Assembly: GCA_020633125.1 (NCBI GenBank)
Contig: JACKEH010000004.1
Span: 130,383-194,382, forward strand
Length of the DNA stretch: 64,000 bases
From: Sandaracinus sp.
Lineage (GTDB): Bacteria; Myxococcota_A; Polyangia; Polyangiales; Houyiibacteriaceae
Direction: 5' to 3'
Below the pieces are notes generated by a model that saw only the letters and a program-made list of their open reading frames with translations, was not told the DNA's origin and searched no databases. Both the position numbers and the translations under genes were made by a program. Shown one piece after another: positions 18,680-27,276 of this stretch (position 1 is the first letter of the stretch; each line of letters opens with the position of its first letter).

Positions 18680-19261
18680 TCACTGCTGGGGCGAGAGCGC
18701 GAACGGCACGTTGACTTGCACGCAGCCCCCCGACGGCGCGGGGAAGCGCCAGCCTTGCACGATGCGGCGCACGCACGAGAAGACCTCGTTGTCTCGCAGC
18801 GAGCCGCCGACGCGCATCTGGTCGATCGTGCCGTCGCGCTCGACGAGCACCGCCACCTGCACCGTGCCCTGCAGCACGTTGTTCACCTTGAGGCGGCGCT
18901 CGTAGCATTGGCGGACCTGGGAACGCGCAGGCGCCACGACCGACAGGATCTGTTGCTGCGTGAGCTCGCCGTTGCACTCGCGCGGCTGCGGCGCGCGCAT
19001 CGTCGACATGGTCGGCTCTTCGGGAGGGCCCGAGTCGATCGGTCCCGCGTCGGGCTCTTCCTCCGGGATCTCGAGCATCGGCTCCATCACCGGTCGCTGA
19101 ACGATGCCCGCGTCGGGCGCGACGGCGACCGGCGGCGGCGTCTCTTCGCCCCCAGCCATCAGGAAGTAGACACCCACCGCACCGAGCAGCAGCAGGATGC
19201 CGAGGAGCGCGTAGCGCGCGCCTCCTCCGGACTCGGGCGGCGGCGGCGTGGATTCGGTCAC
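18680..19261 (-). CDS. AgmX/PglI C-terminal-domain protein (TonB-like)
   Basis: 193 residues from a GTG at 19261 preceded by GAGAGGGG. One transmembrane helix at about 17-36 follows a short Pro-rich cytoplasmic start. After a Pro/Glu/Asp linker, the last 95 residues hold the AgmX/PglI domain: LTQQQILSVV, QVRQCYERRL, LQGTVQVAVLVERDG and the ending WRFPAPSGGCVQVNVPF. The paired cysteines are usual in this family, linked in Myxococcus to gliding and envelope functions and related to TonB C-termini. Specific role unknown. Confidence 0.85.
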   Translation of the reverse strand: MTESTPPPPESGGGARYALLGILLLLGAVGVYFLMAGGEETPPPVAVAPDAGIVQRPVMEPMLEIPEEEPDAGPIDSGPPEEPTMSTMRAPQPRECNGELTQQQILSVVAPARSQVRQCYERRLKVNNVLQGTVQVAVLVERDGTIDQMRVGGSLRDNEVFSCVRRIVQGWRFPAPSGGCVQVNVPFALSPQQ

Positions 19262-19423
19262 GAAGTTTCCCCTCTCTAGGTCGCCCCTCGAACGTGGCCA
19301 CGCGCGTCCGAGCGGTCGAAGGCTCCCACGGAGCGCCGCGAAAGTAGCAGACTCGCGGGCGATGGGCAGCGAAACCGACGTCGGTCGGATCCCGGCAGGG
19401 GACGGTGGCTCAGCGTCCATGCG

Positions 19424-19432
19424 TGGTATCCA
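19424..19432 (+). promoter_or_regulatory. Extended -10 element of the RCC1-repeat lipoprotein
   Basis: TGG followed by TATCCA, ending seven bases before the ATG at 19440. That spacing puts the RNA start on the start codon itself. Confidence 0.45.
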
Positions 19433-19439
19433 TCTCGGG

Positions 19440-20675
19440 ATGCCGCGACATCTCGGCGCTGGATTCCTCGTGCTCGTGGTGGCGTGCTCCGGTGGTGGAC
19501 CGGCACCGACGCCCTCGCCGACGCCACCAGTCGTGCCTGAGCCGACCCCCGTCACGGCGCCCGAACCCGAACCCGAACCCGAGCCCGAGCCTCGCGACGC
19601 CTTGCCCGCACCCTCGGCGGCGCTCGCCCTCGGCGGCACCTTCGGCTGCGCGGCTTCCGACGCCGGCGAGGTGACCTGCTGGGGCGACGGCTCGTACGGC
19701 CAGCGAGGCGTCGAGCCGGAGCGTCACGGAGATCCGACACCGCGCGTGTTGGGGAACGCGTCGGTGCTCGCCGTGGGGACCTGGCATGCCTGCCTGCTGA
19801 GCACAGACGGCCTGCGTTGCGTCGGACACGGAGGGCGCGGCCAGCTCGGAGACGGTTCGAGGGAGGATCGGCACATGCTCGTCTCGGTGGTTCGGGACGG
19901 CGCGCCCTGGACCACGGCGGTGGGGATTTGCGCCGGCGCGATGCACACCTGCGCACATGATGCGGACCGGAGCGTGTGGTGCTGGGGCGCCAACGATCGC
20001 GGCCAGCTCGGCGACGGCTCCTTCGACGACCGGGTGCGCCCCGTGCGCGTGGACGTCGAAGCAGTTCAGCTCGCGTGCGGGCGCGCCCACACCTGCGCTC
20101 GCGCCGCCGACGGAGTCGTTCGGTGCTGGGGGGAGAACGTCGACGGGCAGCTCGGCGACGGCACCCGGTCGGAGCCCGAAGGACGGCGCGCGATGCCCGC
20201 ACCGGTCGAAGGACACGCCGACGGGGTGTTCGCGGGGCCAGGTGCGACTTGCGTCGTCGACGCGGGCGCGCTGCGCTGCTGGGGACGCAACGACAGTTAT
20301 CAGCTCGGTGTCGCGCCCGGTGGCGGCCCCGGCGATGCGCTCGTGAGCCCCACGCCGCTCGCCGAGGGTACGAACGTCGTCGAGGTCGCGATCGGGGCAC
20401 GTCACACCTGCCTGCGGGACGACGCGGGCGGAGTCTCGTGCGTCGGTGGCAACCGTCTCGGGCAGCTCGGCGACGGAACCCGCACTCCGCGGCGCACGTG
20501 GACGCCCGTGGCCCTCGACGGGCCAGCTCGCGCGCTGGCGGCGGGGGTCGACCACACGTGCGCGCTCGTCGGGGACGACGTGCGGTGTTGGGGGACCAAC
20601 CGCGACGGACAGCTCGGGTTCGCTCCGCGCGGCCGCGAACGTTGGAGCACTCGGCCGGTGCCGACGCGCCGCTGA
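19440..20675 (+). CDS. Lipoprotein with RCC1-like repeats
   Basis: 411 residues from the ATG at 19440; an ATG at 19419 is possible. Lipobox LVVAC (Cys16) is followed by a Pro/Glu-rich spacer. About seven RCC1/ATS1-type blades follow, each with a core like CWGANDRGQLGDG and a preceding HTCA element, enough for a seven-bladed propeller. Bacterial secreted RCC1 proteins are abundant in myxobacteria and mostly uncharacterised. The stop at 20675 abuts the convergent histidine kinase stop (20679). Confidence 0.85.
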   Translation: MPRHLGAGFLVLVVACSGGGPAPTPSPTPPVVPEPTPVTAPEPEPEPEPEPRDALPAPSAALALGGTFGCAASDAGEVTCWGDGSYGQRGVEPERHGDPTPRVLGNASVLAVGTWHACLLSTDGLRCVGHGGRGQLGDGSREDRHMLVSVVRDGAPWTTAVGICAGAMHTCAHDADRSVWCWGANDRGQLGDGSFDDRVRPVRVDVEAVQLACGRAHTCARAADGVVRCWGENVDGQLGDGTRSEPEGRRAMPAPVEGHADGVFAGPGATCVVDAGALRCWGRNDSYQLGVAPGGGPGDALVSPTPLAEGTNVVEVAIGARHTCLRDDAGGVSCVGGNRLGQLGDGTRTPRRTWTPVALDGPARALAAGVDHTCALVGDDVRCWGTNRDGQLGFAPRGRERWSTRPVPTRR

Positions 20676-20678
20676 GCC

Positions 20679-22103
20679 TCAGCCGATGTGGCGAACCGAG
20701 GTGCGGGTCACCCACCAGACCAAGAGGTCTTCGGTGTCGGAGCCCGCCCATCGCACGGTCAGCCCCGTCGCGTGCGCGCGCTCGACGGCGGCACGGTCGG
20801 CTTGGTCCAGCCACGCTACGTCGGGCTCGCCTTCGTCGATGCCGACCACCCGTGCCCCGAGCGCCTCGAGCTCGTCCCTCCAGACCTCCGTGGCGGCTCC
20901 GACGGCAACCGTCGCACCGTCGAGCGGGCGCCGTGGGCGCATGCCGCTGTGGCTCGTCACGGGCACGGCGCTGCTCGCGGGGAGACTCACGACGAAGCGC
21001 GCCCCGCGTCCGACCGACGTCTCGAGGGTCAGCTCGCCCTCGAGACGCTCGACGAGGTGGCGCACCAGCGGCAGGCCGAGGCCACTGCCCTCCGGCTTGG
21101 TGGTGAAGTAGGGCTCGAAGATGCGCGCCTTTTGGGCCTCGTCCATGCCAGGGCCGTCGTCCGCGACGACGATGCGCACCCGCTCCTCGTGGTAGGAGGC
21201 CCCCACTCGAACGGTGCCTCCGCGCGGGACGGCTTCGAACGCGTTCTTCACGAGGTTCCACACGATCGAGCGCACCTCGGCGGGCCGCGCGACCACGGCG
21301 AGGTCGCTGCCCAAGCGCGTGACGAGCCGAATCTCCCGTTCACGACCGAGCAGCTCGAAGCGCTCCAGCAGGTCCGCGAGGACGCCGCTGACGTCCGCGC
21401 GCGGCTGGTTGCCCAAGGGCGGAACGGAGCCGCGCTGACGGGTCGCGCGCACCGCGTCGAGGGTGTCGGACGCCGCGCGCTCGATGCGGCGAAAAACGGC
21501 ATCTCGTTCCTCGGGCGCGCTGCGTGCGCCGAGCGAGGCGAGGGTGGAGATCGCGGTCAGCCCGTTGGAGAGCTCGTGCACCAGCGTGGCGTGCAACGAG
21601 GTGTCTTCCGGCGAGGCGCCCGTCGTCGGCCGAAGCACCACCCGCAATCGTTGGTCGTCGTCGCGCCACGCGGTCGCGCACCAACGCCGCGCGCCTTCGA
21701 GCGTCGCGCTGGCCGAGCCCGTGGTCGACACGTCGGCCAGCAGCCCCCGCAGCTCGGGGGCGTTCGGGGGCACGCCCGTCAGCCGGGCGATGGCTTCGTC
21801 GAGCCCACCTTCGAAGCCGATGCCCAACGCGGCTTGTGCGGCGTGGCTGAGCGGCGCGGCCCGCCCGGCGATCTCCACGACCAGCGGCAACTCCAGGTCG
21901 CGCGCCAAACGGCGGTCGAGCTCTTGAGCCGCCCGCATGCGAAGCGTCCGCGGCCTGCCGAGCTCCACGACCCCGTCGACCACCGGACCCGCCACCCCGG
22001 CTGCACGGGCGGAGGTCGCGGCTTCGCGGATGGCGTGGCGCTCGCCCGATCGAACGGCTTCGATCAGCGCGAGAAGCGCCTCATCCGCGTCAGCGGCACC
22101 CAC
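20679..22103 (-). CDS. Soluble sensor histidine kinase with degenerate receiver-like tail
   Basis: 474 residues from a GTG. No membrane helix. The N-terminal 140 residues are helical (HEAT-like AA pairs). The phospho-acceptor is in LVHELSNGL near residue 174, followed by the N box (WNLVKNAFEA), G1 (DDGPGMDEAQ), F box (IFEPYFTT) and G2 (GSGLGLPLVRHLV). After residue 390 comes about 80 residues shaped like a receiver (GATVAVGAATEVWRDELEALGARVVGID) but without the conserved Asp pair and Lys. A partner response regulator is not adjacent. Confidence 0.8.
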   Translation of the reverse strand: MGAADADEALLALIEAVRSGERHAIREAATSARAAGVAGPVVDGVVELGRPRTLRMRAAQELDRRLARDLELPLVVEIAGRAAPLSHAAQAALGIGFEGGLDEAIARLTGVPPNAPELRGLLADVSTTGSASATLEGARRWCATAWRDDDQRLRVVLRPTTGASPEDTSLHATLVHELSNGLTAISTLASLGARSAPEERDAVFRRIERAASDTLDAVRATRQRGSVPPLGNQPRADVSGVLADLLERFELLGREREIRLVTRLGSDLAVVARPAEVRSIVWNLVKNAFEAVPRGGTVRVGASYHEERVRIVVADDGPGMDEAQKARIFEPYFTTKPEGSGLGLPLVRHLVERLEGELTLETSVGRGARFVVSLPASSAVPVTSHSGMRPRRPLDGATVAVGAATEVWRDELEALGARVVGIDEGEPDVAWLDQADRAAVERAHATGLTVRWAGSDTEDLLVWWVTRTSVRHIG

Positions 22104-22110
22104 GGTGAAA

Positions 22111-22116
22111 AGATTA
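22111..22116 (-). promoter_or_regulatory. -10-like hexamer of the histidine kinase gene
   Basis: TAATCT on the minus strand lies seven bases before the GTG start, with a TTTTCA-like -35 about 18 bases further upstream. No ribosome binding site is visible. Confidence 0.4.
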
Positions 22117-22269
22117 GCTTTGAGTGTATGTGGGTGAAAAGGCTCCTGTGAACCTGCCTCGCGGCCAGGTGCCCCTCGACCTGAGTTGTGGTGGAGGAGC
22201 GAGGGCCGCAGAAACTCGGGCCGAACTTGCAGCCGGGGGGACTCGCGCCCCGCTCCGAGCGGCGGAAGC

Positions 22270-22278
22270 TGCTACACC
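22270..22278 (+). promoter_or_regulatory. Extended -10-like element of the mesaconyl-CoA hydratase gene
   Basis: TGC followed by TACACC, ending six bases before the start codon, again without a Shine-Dalgarno sequence. Confidence 0.3.
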
Positions 22279-22284
22279 CCGCGC

Positions 22285-23355
22285 ATGGCCAAGACCAATC
22301 CGGGGCGCTTCTTCGAGGACTTCCAGATCGGCGCCGAGTTGGTGCACGCGGTGCCGCGCACCATCACGGAGGGCGACCAATCGCTCTACGTCGCCCTCAC
22401 CGGCGATCGTTTTCCGCTGCATTGCTCGGCGGAATACGCGCGCTCGCTCGGCTACCGCCGCGAGACCGTCAACGACCTGCTCGTCTTTCACATGGTCTTC
22501 GGCAAGACGGTCACCGACGTCTCGCTCAACGCGGTGGCCAACCTCGGCTACGCGGGGCTTCGTTTCCTCTCGCCGGTCTATCCGGGCGACACCGTTCGGG
22601 CCGTCTCGAAGGTCGTCGGCAAGAAAGAGAACTCCAGCGGGGAGACCGGCATCGTCTGGGTGCGCACCACGGGCGTGAACCAGCACGGCGAGATCGTGCT
22701 CGAGTACTACCGCTGGGTGATGGTCCACAAGCGCGACGCCGCGTCGCCGAAGTGCGAGGACGTGGTGCCCGAGCTTCCCAAGGAGGTTCGCGCGCAGGAC
22801 CTCGTGGTGCCCGAGGCACTCTCCCTTCGCGCCTACGAGCCCTGGCCGAGCGGCGGCGCGTCGTTCTTCGACGACTACGAGGTCGGTGAGCGCATCGACC
22901 ACGTCGACGGCATGACGCTCGAAGAGAGCGACCACATGCTGGCGACCCGGCTCTACCAGAACACCGCGAAGGTCCACTTCGATGTGTACGCGATGAAGGA
23001 CAGCCGCTTCGGCAAGCGCCTCATCTACGGTGGCCACGTCATCAGCCTCTGCCGTGCGCTCTCGTTCAACGGCCTCGAGAACACCCTCGGCATCCTCGCC
23101 TTCAACGGCGGCCAGCACGTCAGCCCGACGTTCGCGGGTGACACCCTGTACGCGTGGACCGAGGTGCTCGACAAGCAGACGCTGGGCGACCGCGCGGACG
23201 TCGGTGCGCTGCGGGTTCGCCTCGTGGGCGCCAAGAACGTCCCGACCACGGCCGATCTGCCGCGCCAGGTGGAGAAGGACGGCAAGAAGCGCCACCACCC
23301 GAGCGTCGTGCTCGACATGGACCTCTGGATCGCGATGCCGCGCCGACAGGGCTGA
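22285..23355 (+). CDS. mch: Mesaconyl-CoA hydratase (beta-methylmalyl-CoA dehydratase)
   Basis: 356 residues. Two tandem MaoC-like hot-dog domains. The start AKTNPGRFFEDF, TEGDQSLYVALTGDRF, NDLLVFHMVFGKTVTDVSLNAVANLGYA and, in domain two, HVDGMTLEESDHMLATRLYQNTA resemble the Rhodobacter enzyme closely from memory. It reversibly hydrates mesaconyl-C1-CoA to beta-methylmalyl-CoA in the ethylmalonyl-CoA pathway. The four other pathway genes lie 0.9-6.9 kb downstream on the opposite strand, which strongly supports the call. Confidence 0.92.
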   Translation: MAKTNPGRFFEDFQIGAELVHAVPRTITEGDQSLYVALTGDRFPLHCSAEYARSLGYRRETVNDLLVFHMVFGKTVTDVSLNAVANLGYAGLRFLSPVYPGDTVRAVSKVVGKKENSSGETGIVWVRTTGVNQHGEIVLEYYRWVMVHKRDAASPKCEDVVPELPKEVRAQDLVVPEALSLRAYEPWPSGGASFFDDYEVGERIDHVDGMTLEESDHMLATRLYQNTAKVHFDVYAMKDSRFGKRLIYGGHVISLCRALSFNGLENTLGILAFNGGQHVSPTFAGDTLYAWTEVLDKQTLGDRADVGALRVRLVGAKNVPTTADLPRQVEKDGKKRHHPSVVLDMDLWIAMPRRQG

Positions 23356-23558
23356 GCCAACCGAGGGGAAGCGTCGAGGCCAGGCTGTAGGATGGGCGCA
23401 GCCCCTTCGCGTCTGGCGCGTTGGATCGCCGTTCCGAAACGGACGGAGGGCTCGACGAGGTGTCGCGGAGCTCTCCCGCGCCTCCACGTTCGAAAGGGCC
23501 GCGTCGCCGAGGGAAGCGCGACGTCGCGCTCCGCGTCCGAGACCCACACAAACGAAAA

Positions 23559-23584
23559 GAGCGGGCGCCCTCCAGCGCCCGCTC
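23559..23584 (-). terminator. Intrinsic terminator of the small membrane protein gene
   Basis: Stem GAGCGGGCGC / GCGCCCGCTC with a six-base loop, followed on the minus strand by TTTTCGTTTGTG. It sits 24 bases past the stop at 23608. The remainder of 23356-23607 shows nothing else. Confidence 0.85.
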
Positions 23585-23607
23585 TCCATCGAGTGTCGGT
23601 GATGGGC

Positions 23608-24000
23608 TCAGCCGCCCGCCGCCGCCGCTCCTGCAGCCTTCGCCAGCATCCAGTCCTTCACGTCCTGACGGGTGAGGGCCCAGATGGTGTAGATGCTGCC
23701 CACGAGACCGAAAATGATGCTCGCAAGCGCGATGATGACGTCGCCCATCCCACCTGTGGCTTCGCCACCGGCTGCGGAAAGAACCGCGAGAAGGGCGCCG
23801 ATCCCGAGCAGACCGAGCACGCTGAAGACGAGGCCGATCACCGCGAAGACGATGACGACCTTACGCATCGTGTCGCTCCCCTTGAAGAGGAGCGCCATGA
23901 TCGCCACGCCAATGATGGCGGAGATCCACGACGAGTTGAGAATGTTGAGGATCACGTTGATCGCGTAAATCCCCAGGACGACCTTGAGTTTCCCCGGCAT
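23608..24000 (-). CDS. Small four-helix membrane protein of unknown function
   Basis: 130 residues from the ATG at 24000, with four hydrophobic helices (about 5-23, 27-40, 46-72, 82-106) and a Gly/Ala-rich end. A KxxDTMRKV turn separates helices two and three. No family recognised. It is separated from mcd by about 300 bases with a terminator, so it is probably a unit of its own rather than an ethylmalonyl-CoA gene. Confidence 0.65.
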   Translation of the reverse strand: MPGKLKVVLGIYAINVILNILNSSWISAIIGVAIMALLFKGSDTMRKVVIVFAVIGLVFSVLGLLGIGALLAVLSAAGGEATGGMGDVIIALASIIFGLVGSIYTIWALTRQDVKDWMLAKAAGAAAAGG

Positions 24001-24210
24001 GGGCGGAAGTAGGCCACCACTTTTGCCGGCTGGGAAGCGAAAAAGCGAACGAGAGTGTCGGTCCACACGGAACGTCGGAAGCGGAGATTTCTTCCCCCTG
24101 CGGTCGAAAGATTTCTTCAAGTCCTCGGAAGAACGTCGTTTTCCGAGCGCGCGTCGCGGGCGCCCACGTTCGACGGGGCGCGAGAGGAGAGGCGATCGCC
24201 CCGATCTCTG

Positions 24211-24254
24211 GACACGAAAACGGGGAAGGATCTCTCCTTCCCCGTCCGTTTTCC
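24211..24254. terminator. Terminator of the ecm-meaB-ccr-mcd operon
   Basis: Perfect 10-bp stem CGGGGAAGGA / TCCTTCCCCG (24221-24244) with a TCTC loop. It is followed by TTTT directly on the minus strand and by TCCGTTTT on the plus strand, so it can work both ways. It lies in the 301-base gap 24001-24301, where nothing else was recognised. Confidence 0.85.
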
Positions 24255-24301
24255 GGCGCCACGCAATACCCGGAACGAACTGGTGACCGGGGGTCCGAGG
24301 C

Positions 24302-25915
24302 TCAGTCGAGCAGTCGACGTGCGACGACGTGCGCCTGAATCTCGTTGGCGCCCTCGAAGATGGAGAGGACACGGGCGTCCACGAGCAGGCGCGACGCGAG
24401 GTACTCCTCCGCGTACCCGTTGCCGCCGTGAATCTGCACGTTGGCGTCCGCCGCTTCCCACGCCGCGCGGGTCGCGAGCAGCTTCGCCATGCCGGCCTCG
24501 AGGTCACAGCGCTTGTCCGAGTCCTTCTGGCGTGCGCTGAAGTAGGTCAGCTGACGCGCGGCTTGGTTGCGGGCGATCATCCGGCCAATCTTTCGAGCCA
24601 CGCGCGGGAACTCGAAGATCGCCTTGCCGAACTGCACGCGTTCGTTCGCGTAGCGCATCGCGTCTTCGAGCGCGGCCTGCGCCACGCCGACGCCACGCGC
24701 GGCGGTCTGAATCCGGGCGCTCTCGAAGGTGCGCATGAGCTGCTTGAAGCCCTCGCCCTCTTGGCCGCCGAGCAACGCGCCCTCCGGCACCACGAAGCCG
24801 TCGAAGGAGAGCTCGTACTCTTTCATGCCGCGGTAGCCGAGCACCTTGATTTCGGTTCCGTCGAGGCCGGGGTCCACGAACTCCTTCTCACCGGGCGCGG
24901 GATCGAGGCGCGTCTTGGGGGCGAGCAGCATCGAGAGACCGCCGTAGCCCGGGTCGTCCGGGTTGGTGCGGGCGAGCAAGGTCATCAGGTCGGCGCGGAC
25001 CGCGTGGGTGATCCACGTCTTCTGGCCGTGCACGACGTAGCTGCCGTCCGCCTGCCGCACCGCGCGGGTCCCAAGGTGCGCGAGGTCGCTGCCCGTGTTG
25101 GGCTCGGTGAACACCGCCGTCGGCAGGATCTCACCCGCCGCGATCTTGGGCAGGTAGTGCTTCTTCTGCTCCTCGGTGCCACCACCGAGGATGAGCTCGG
25201 CCGCGATCTCCGCGCGCGTGCCCAGCGAGCCGACGCCGATGTAGCCGCGGCTCAGCTCTTCGGTCACGACACACATCGCGACCTTGCCGAGCCCGAGCCC
25301 GCCGTATTCCTCGGGGATGGTGAGCCCGAAGACACCGAGCTCGCTCATCTGCTCGAGGATGCTCATCGGCACGAGCACGTCGTTGCGATGGATGTCCTGC
25401 GCACGGGGGATGACCTCGGAGTCCACGAACTTCGCGAACTGGCCGCGAACCTCGCGAAGCAGATCGTCGTCGAGCCCGAGCTCGCCGTAGCTTCCCTTCT
25501 CGCGCGCGAGGTGCGCGATGCGCACGTACGCTTCCGCGCTGCCGTGCTCGCGGACGAAGGCGACGATCTCTTCCCGCAGCACGGTCTCTTGGAGGTCGGC
25601 CTCGGTGATGCCGAGCTCCTCGATCGCGACGGTCTCGCAGGCGCCGAGATCGAGACCGCTGCGGACGGTGCGCGCGAGCTCCGCGACGTACGCCCGGGCG
25701 ATGGCCTGCTCCAGCTCGCCGCCGGTGCGCTCGGCCCACCCGGCGAGCTCGCGGCACGCCATCGTCTCGGTCGCGAGGTACGCGAGGCCGTGCGCGCGGA
25801 GCTGCTCCGCGTTGAGCTTCTTGCCGTCCGGCTTGCCGCCGGGCGCGAAGTGGGCCTTCGCCGCGGTGAGGGCCTTTTCGTAGAGGGCTTCGAGGGCTTG
25901 AACGACGTTCTTCAT
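24302..25915 (-). CDS. mcd: (2S)-Methylsuccinyl-CoA dehydrogenase
   Basis: 537 residues from the ATG at 25915; an ATG at 25960 would add 15. An FAD acyl-CoA dehydrogenase with an N-terminal helical extension of about 140 residues, as in methylsuccinyl-CoA dehydrogenases and unlike ordinary 380-residue enzymes. Visible are TIPEEYGGLGLGKV, AVFTEPNTGSDLAHLGTRA, the FAD-site FESARIQTAARGVGVAQAALEDA and QIHGGNGYAEEYLASR. It oxidises methylsuccinyl-CoA to mesaconyl-CoA. Last gene of the operon, 95 bases after ccr. Confidence 0.88.
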   Translation of the reverse strand: MKNVVQALEALYEKALTAAKAHFAPGGKPDGKKLNAEQLRAHGLAYLATETMACRELAGWAERTGGELEQAIARAYVAELARTVRSGLDLGACETVAIEELGITEADLQETVLREEIVAFVREHGSAEAYVRIAHLAREKGSYGELGLDDDLLREVRGQFAKFVDSEVIPRAQDIHRNDVLVPMSILEQMSELGVFGLTIPEEYGGLGLGKVAMCVVTEELSRGYIGVGSLGTRAEIAAELILGGGTEEQKKHYLPKIAAGEILPTAVFTEPNTGSDLAHLGTRAVRQADGSYVVHGQKTWITHAVRADLMTLLARTNPDDPGYGGLSMLLAPKTRLDPAPGEKEFVDPGLDGTEIKVLGYRGMKEYELSFDGFVVPEGALLGGQEGEGFKQLMRTFESARIQTAARGVGVAQAALEDAMRYANERVQFGKAIFEFPRVARKIGRMIARNQAARQLTYFSARQKDSDKRCDLEAGMAKLLATRAAWEAADANVQIHGGNGYAEEYLASRLLVDARVLSIFEGANEIQAHVVARRLLD

Positions 25916-26010
25916 GGCGGAGCTCGCAGAGTCTTTCGGGCGGTCGGGGTCTACGGCCATTTCGGCGGGAAGGCGAGGCCGCGCCGCGGGATGCGACGCG
26001 GCCTTCGCGC

Positions 26011-27246
26011 TCAACCGGCGAGGGCGGCGCGGGTCTCGTCGAGGTTCTTCAGACCGCGACGGGGCGCACCGACGAGGATGCTGACGGTGCCGTGCAGCTT
26101 GTTCTCGAACATGCGCTGGTGCGCGTTCTGGAGCTCGGTCCACTCGAAGCACTCGGTCATCACCGGCTTCACCAAGCCCTGCTCGACGAGCTTGTTCGCG
26201 CGGCGGCTGCTGTCGGCGTCGGCGAAGTGCGAGCCGATGATGCGCTTCTGGCTCATCCAGAGGTGACGCACGTCGAAGGTGAGGTCGTAGCCGGTGGTCG
26301 CGCCGCAGATGACGATGCGGCCGTGCTTGGCGGCGAGCCAGACGCTGGCGGGGAAGGTGCGCTGGCCGACGTGCTCGAAGACGACCTCGACGCTCTTCTT
26401 CTCGCCCAGCAGCTCCCAGATGCGCTTGCCGAACGCCTTGGTGGTCTTGAGACGGGTCTGCGCCTGCTCTTCCGACTCGGGCGGACGGAACTGCAAGTCC
26501 GAGAACTCGTTTCGATCGATGACGCCGTGGGCACCGAGGTCGAGCGCGAGCTGCGCCTTGTCGGCGCTCGACACCACCGCGATGGCGCGGCAGCCGGCCG
26601 CCTTGCAGAGCTGGAGCGCGAAGACACCGAGGCCTCCGCCGGCACCCCAGACGAGCACGTCCTCACCGGGCTGAATCTCCGCGCGGTCGATGAGCATGCG
26701 GTGCGCGGTGAAGTAGACGAGGCCGTAGCTCGCGGCTTCTTCCCACGTGAGGTGCTTGGGCTTCGGGAGGAGCTGCTGCGACTGCACGCGCGTGAGCTGT
26801 GCGAACGAGCCGTCGGGCGTCTCGTAGCCCCAGATGGTCTGCAGGTCCGAGGTGCCCGGCTCGACGAGGTGGTTGCAGTGAATGACGACCTCGTCGCCGA
26901 CCTTCCAGTTGCGTACGTTGCTGCCGACCTTCCAGACGACGCCGGATGCATCGGAGCCCGCGATGTGGAAGGGCAGGCCGTGGCTCTTGAGGATGTTCAC
27001 GGGCTCGCCGAGGCCCGCCCAGATGGCGTTGTAGTTCACGCCCGCGGCCATGACCCAGACGAGCACTTCGTCGGGACCGATGTCCCAGACCGGCATCTGC
27101 TCGGGCTGCATCGACTTCGTCGGCGGGCCGAAGCGCTCGGGGCGGATGACGAAGGCGTGCATCTTCTCCGGCACGACGCCGAGGGCGGGCGTCTGGCCGA
27201 TGGGGACGAGGTCGACGGAGGTGCTCGTTTCGGTGCTCAGGGTCAT
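26011..27246 (-). CDS. ccr: Crotonyl-CoA carboxylase/reductase
   Basis: 411 residues. Reductive carboxylation of crotonyl-CoA to ethylmalonyl-CoA with NADPH and CO2, the key step of the pathway. A medium-chain reductase fold with GVNYNAIW (about 69-76), HIAGSDASGVVW, the nucleotide loop VWGAGGGLGVFALQL and LWMSQKRIIGSHFA. The Asn in NYNAIW and the His in GSHFA look equivalent to the CO2-holding Asn and His known from Kitasatospora Ccr. The ATG at 27246 follows GGAG at six bases. It starts 30 bases after the meaB stop. Confidence 0.93.
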   Translation of the reverse strand: MTLSTETSTSVDLVPIGQTPALGVVPEKMHAFVIRPERFGPPTKSMQPEQMPVWDIGPDEVLVWVMAAGVNYNAIWAGLGEPVNILKSHGLPFHIAGSDASGVVWKVGSNVRNWKVGDEVVIHCNHLVEPGTSDLQTIWGYETPDGSFAQLTRVQSQQLLPKPKHLTWEEAASYGLVYFTAHRMLIDRAEIQPGEDVLVWGAGGGLGVFALQLCKAAGCRAIAVVSSADKAQLALDLGAHGVIDRNEFSDLQFRPPESEEQAQTRLKTTKAFGKRIWELLGEKKSVEVVFEHVGQRTFPASVWLAAKHGRIVICGATTGYDLTFDVRHLWMSQKRIIGSHFADADSSRRANKLVEQGLVKPVMTECFEWTELQNAHQRMFENKLHGTVSILVGAPRRGLKNLDETRAALAG

Positions 27247-27276
27247 CTCGGGCTCCAGGTGGTGTTCGAGAGGCAA

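Noticed and set aside
24302..25915. General acyl-CoA dehydrogenase of beta-oxidation
   Set aside because: The 140-residue N-terminal extension and the operon context fit methylsuccinyl-CoA dehydrogenase much better.
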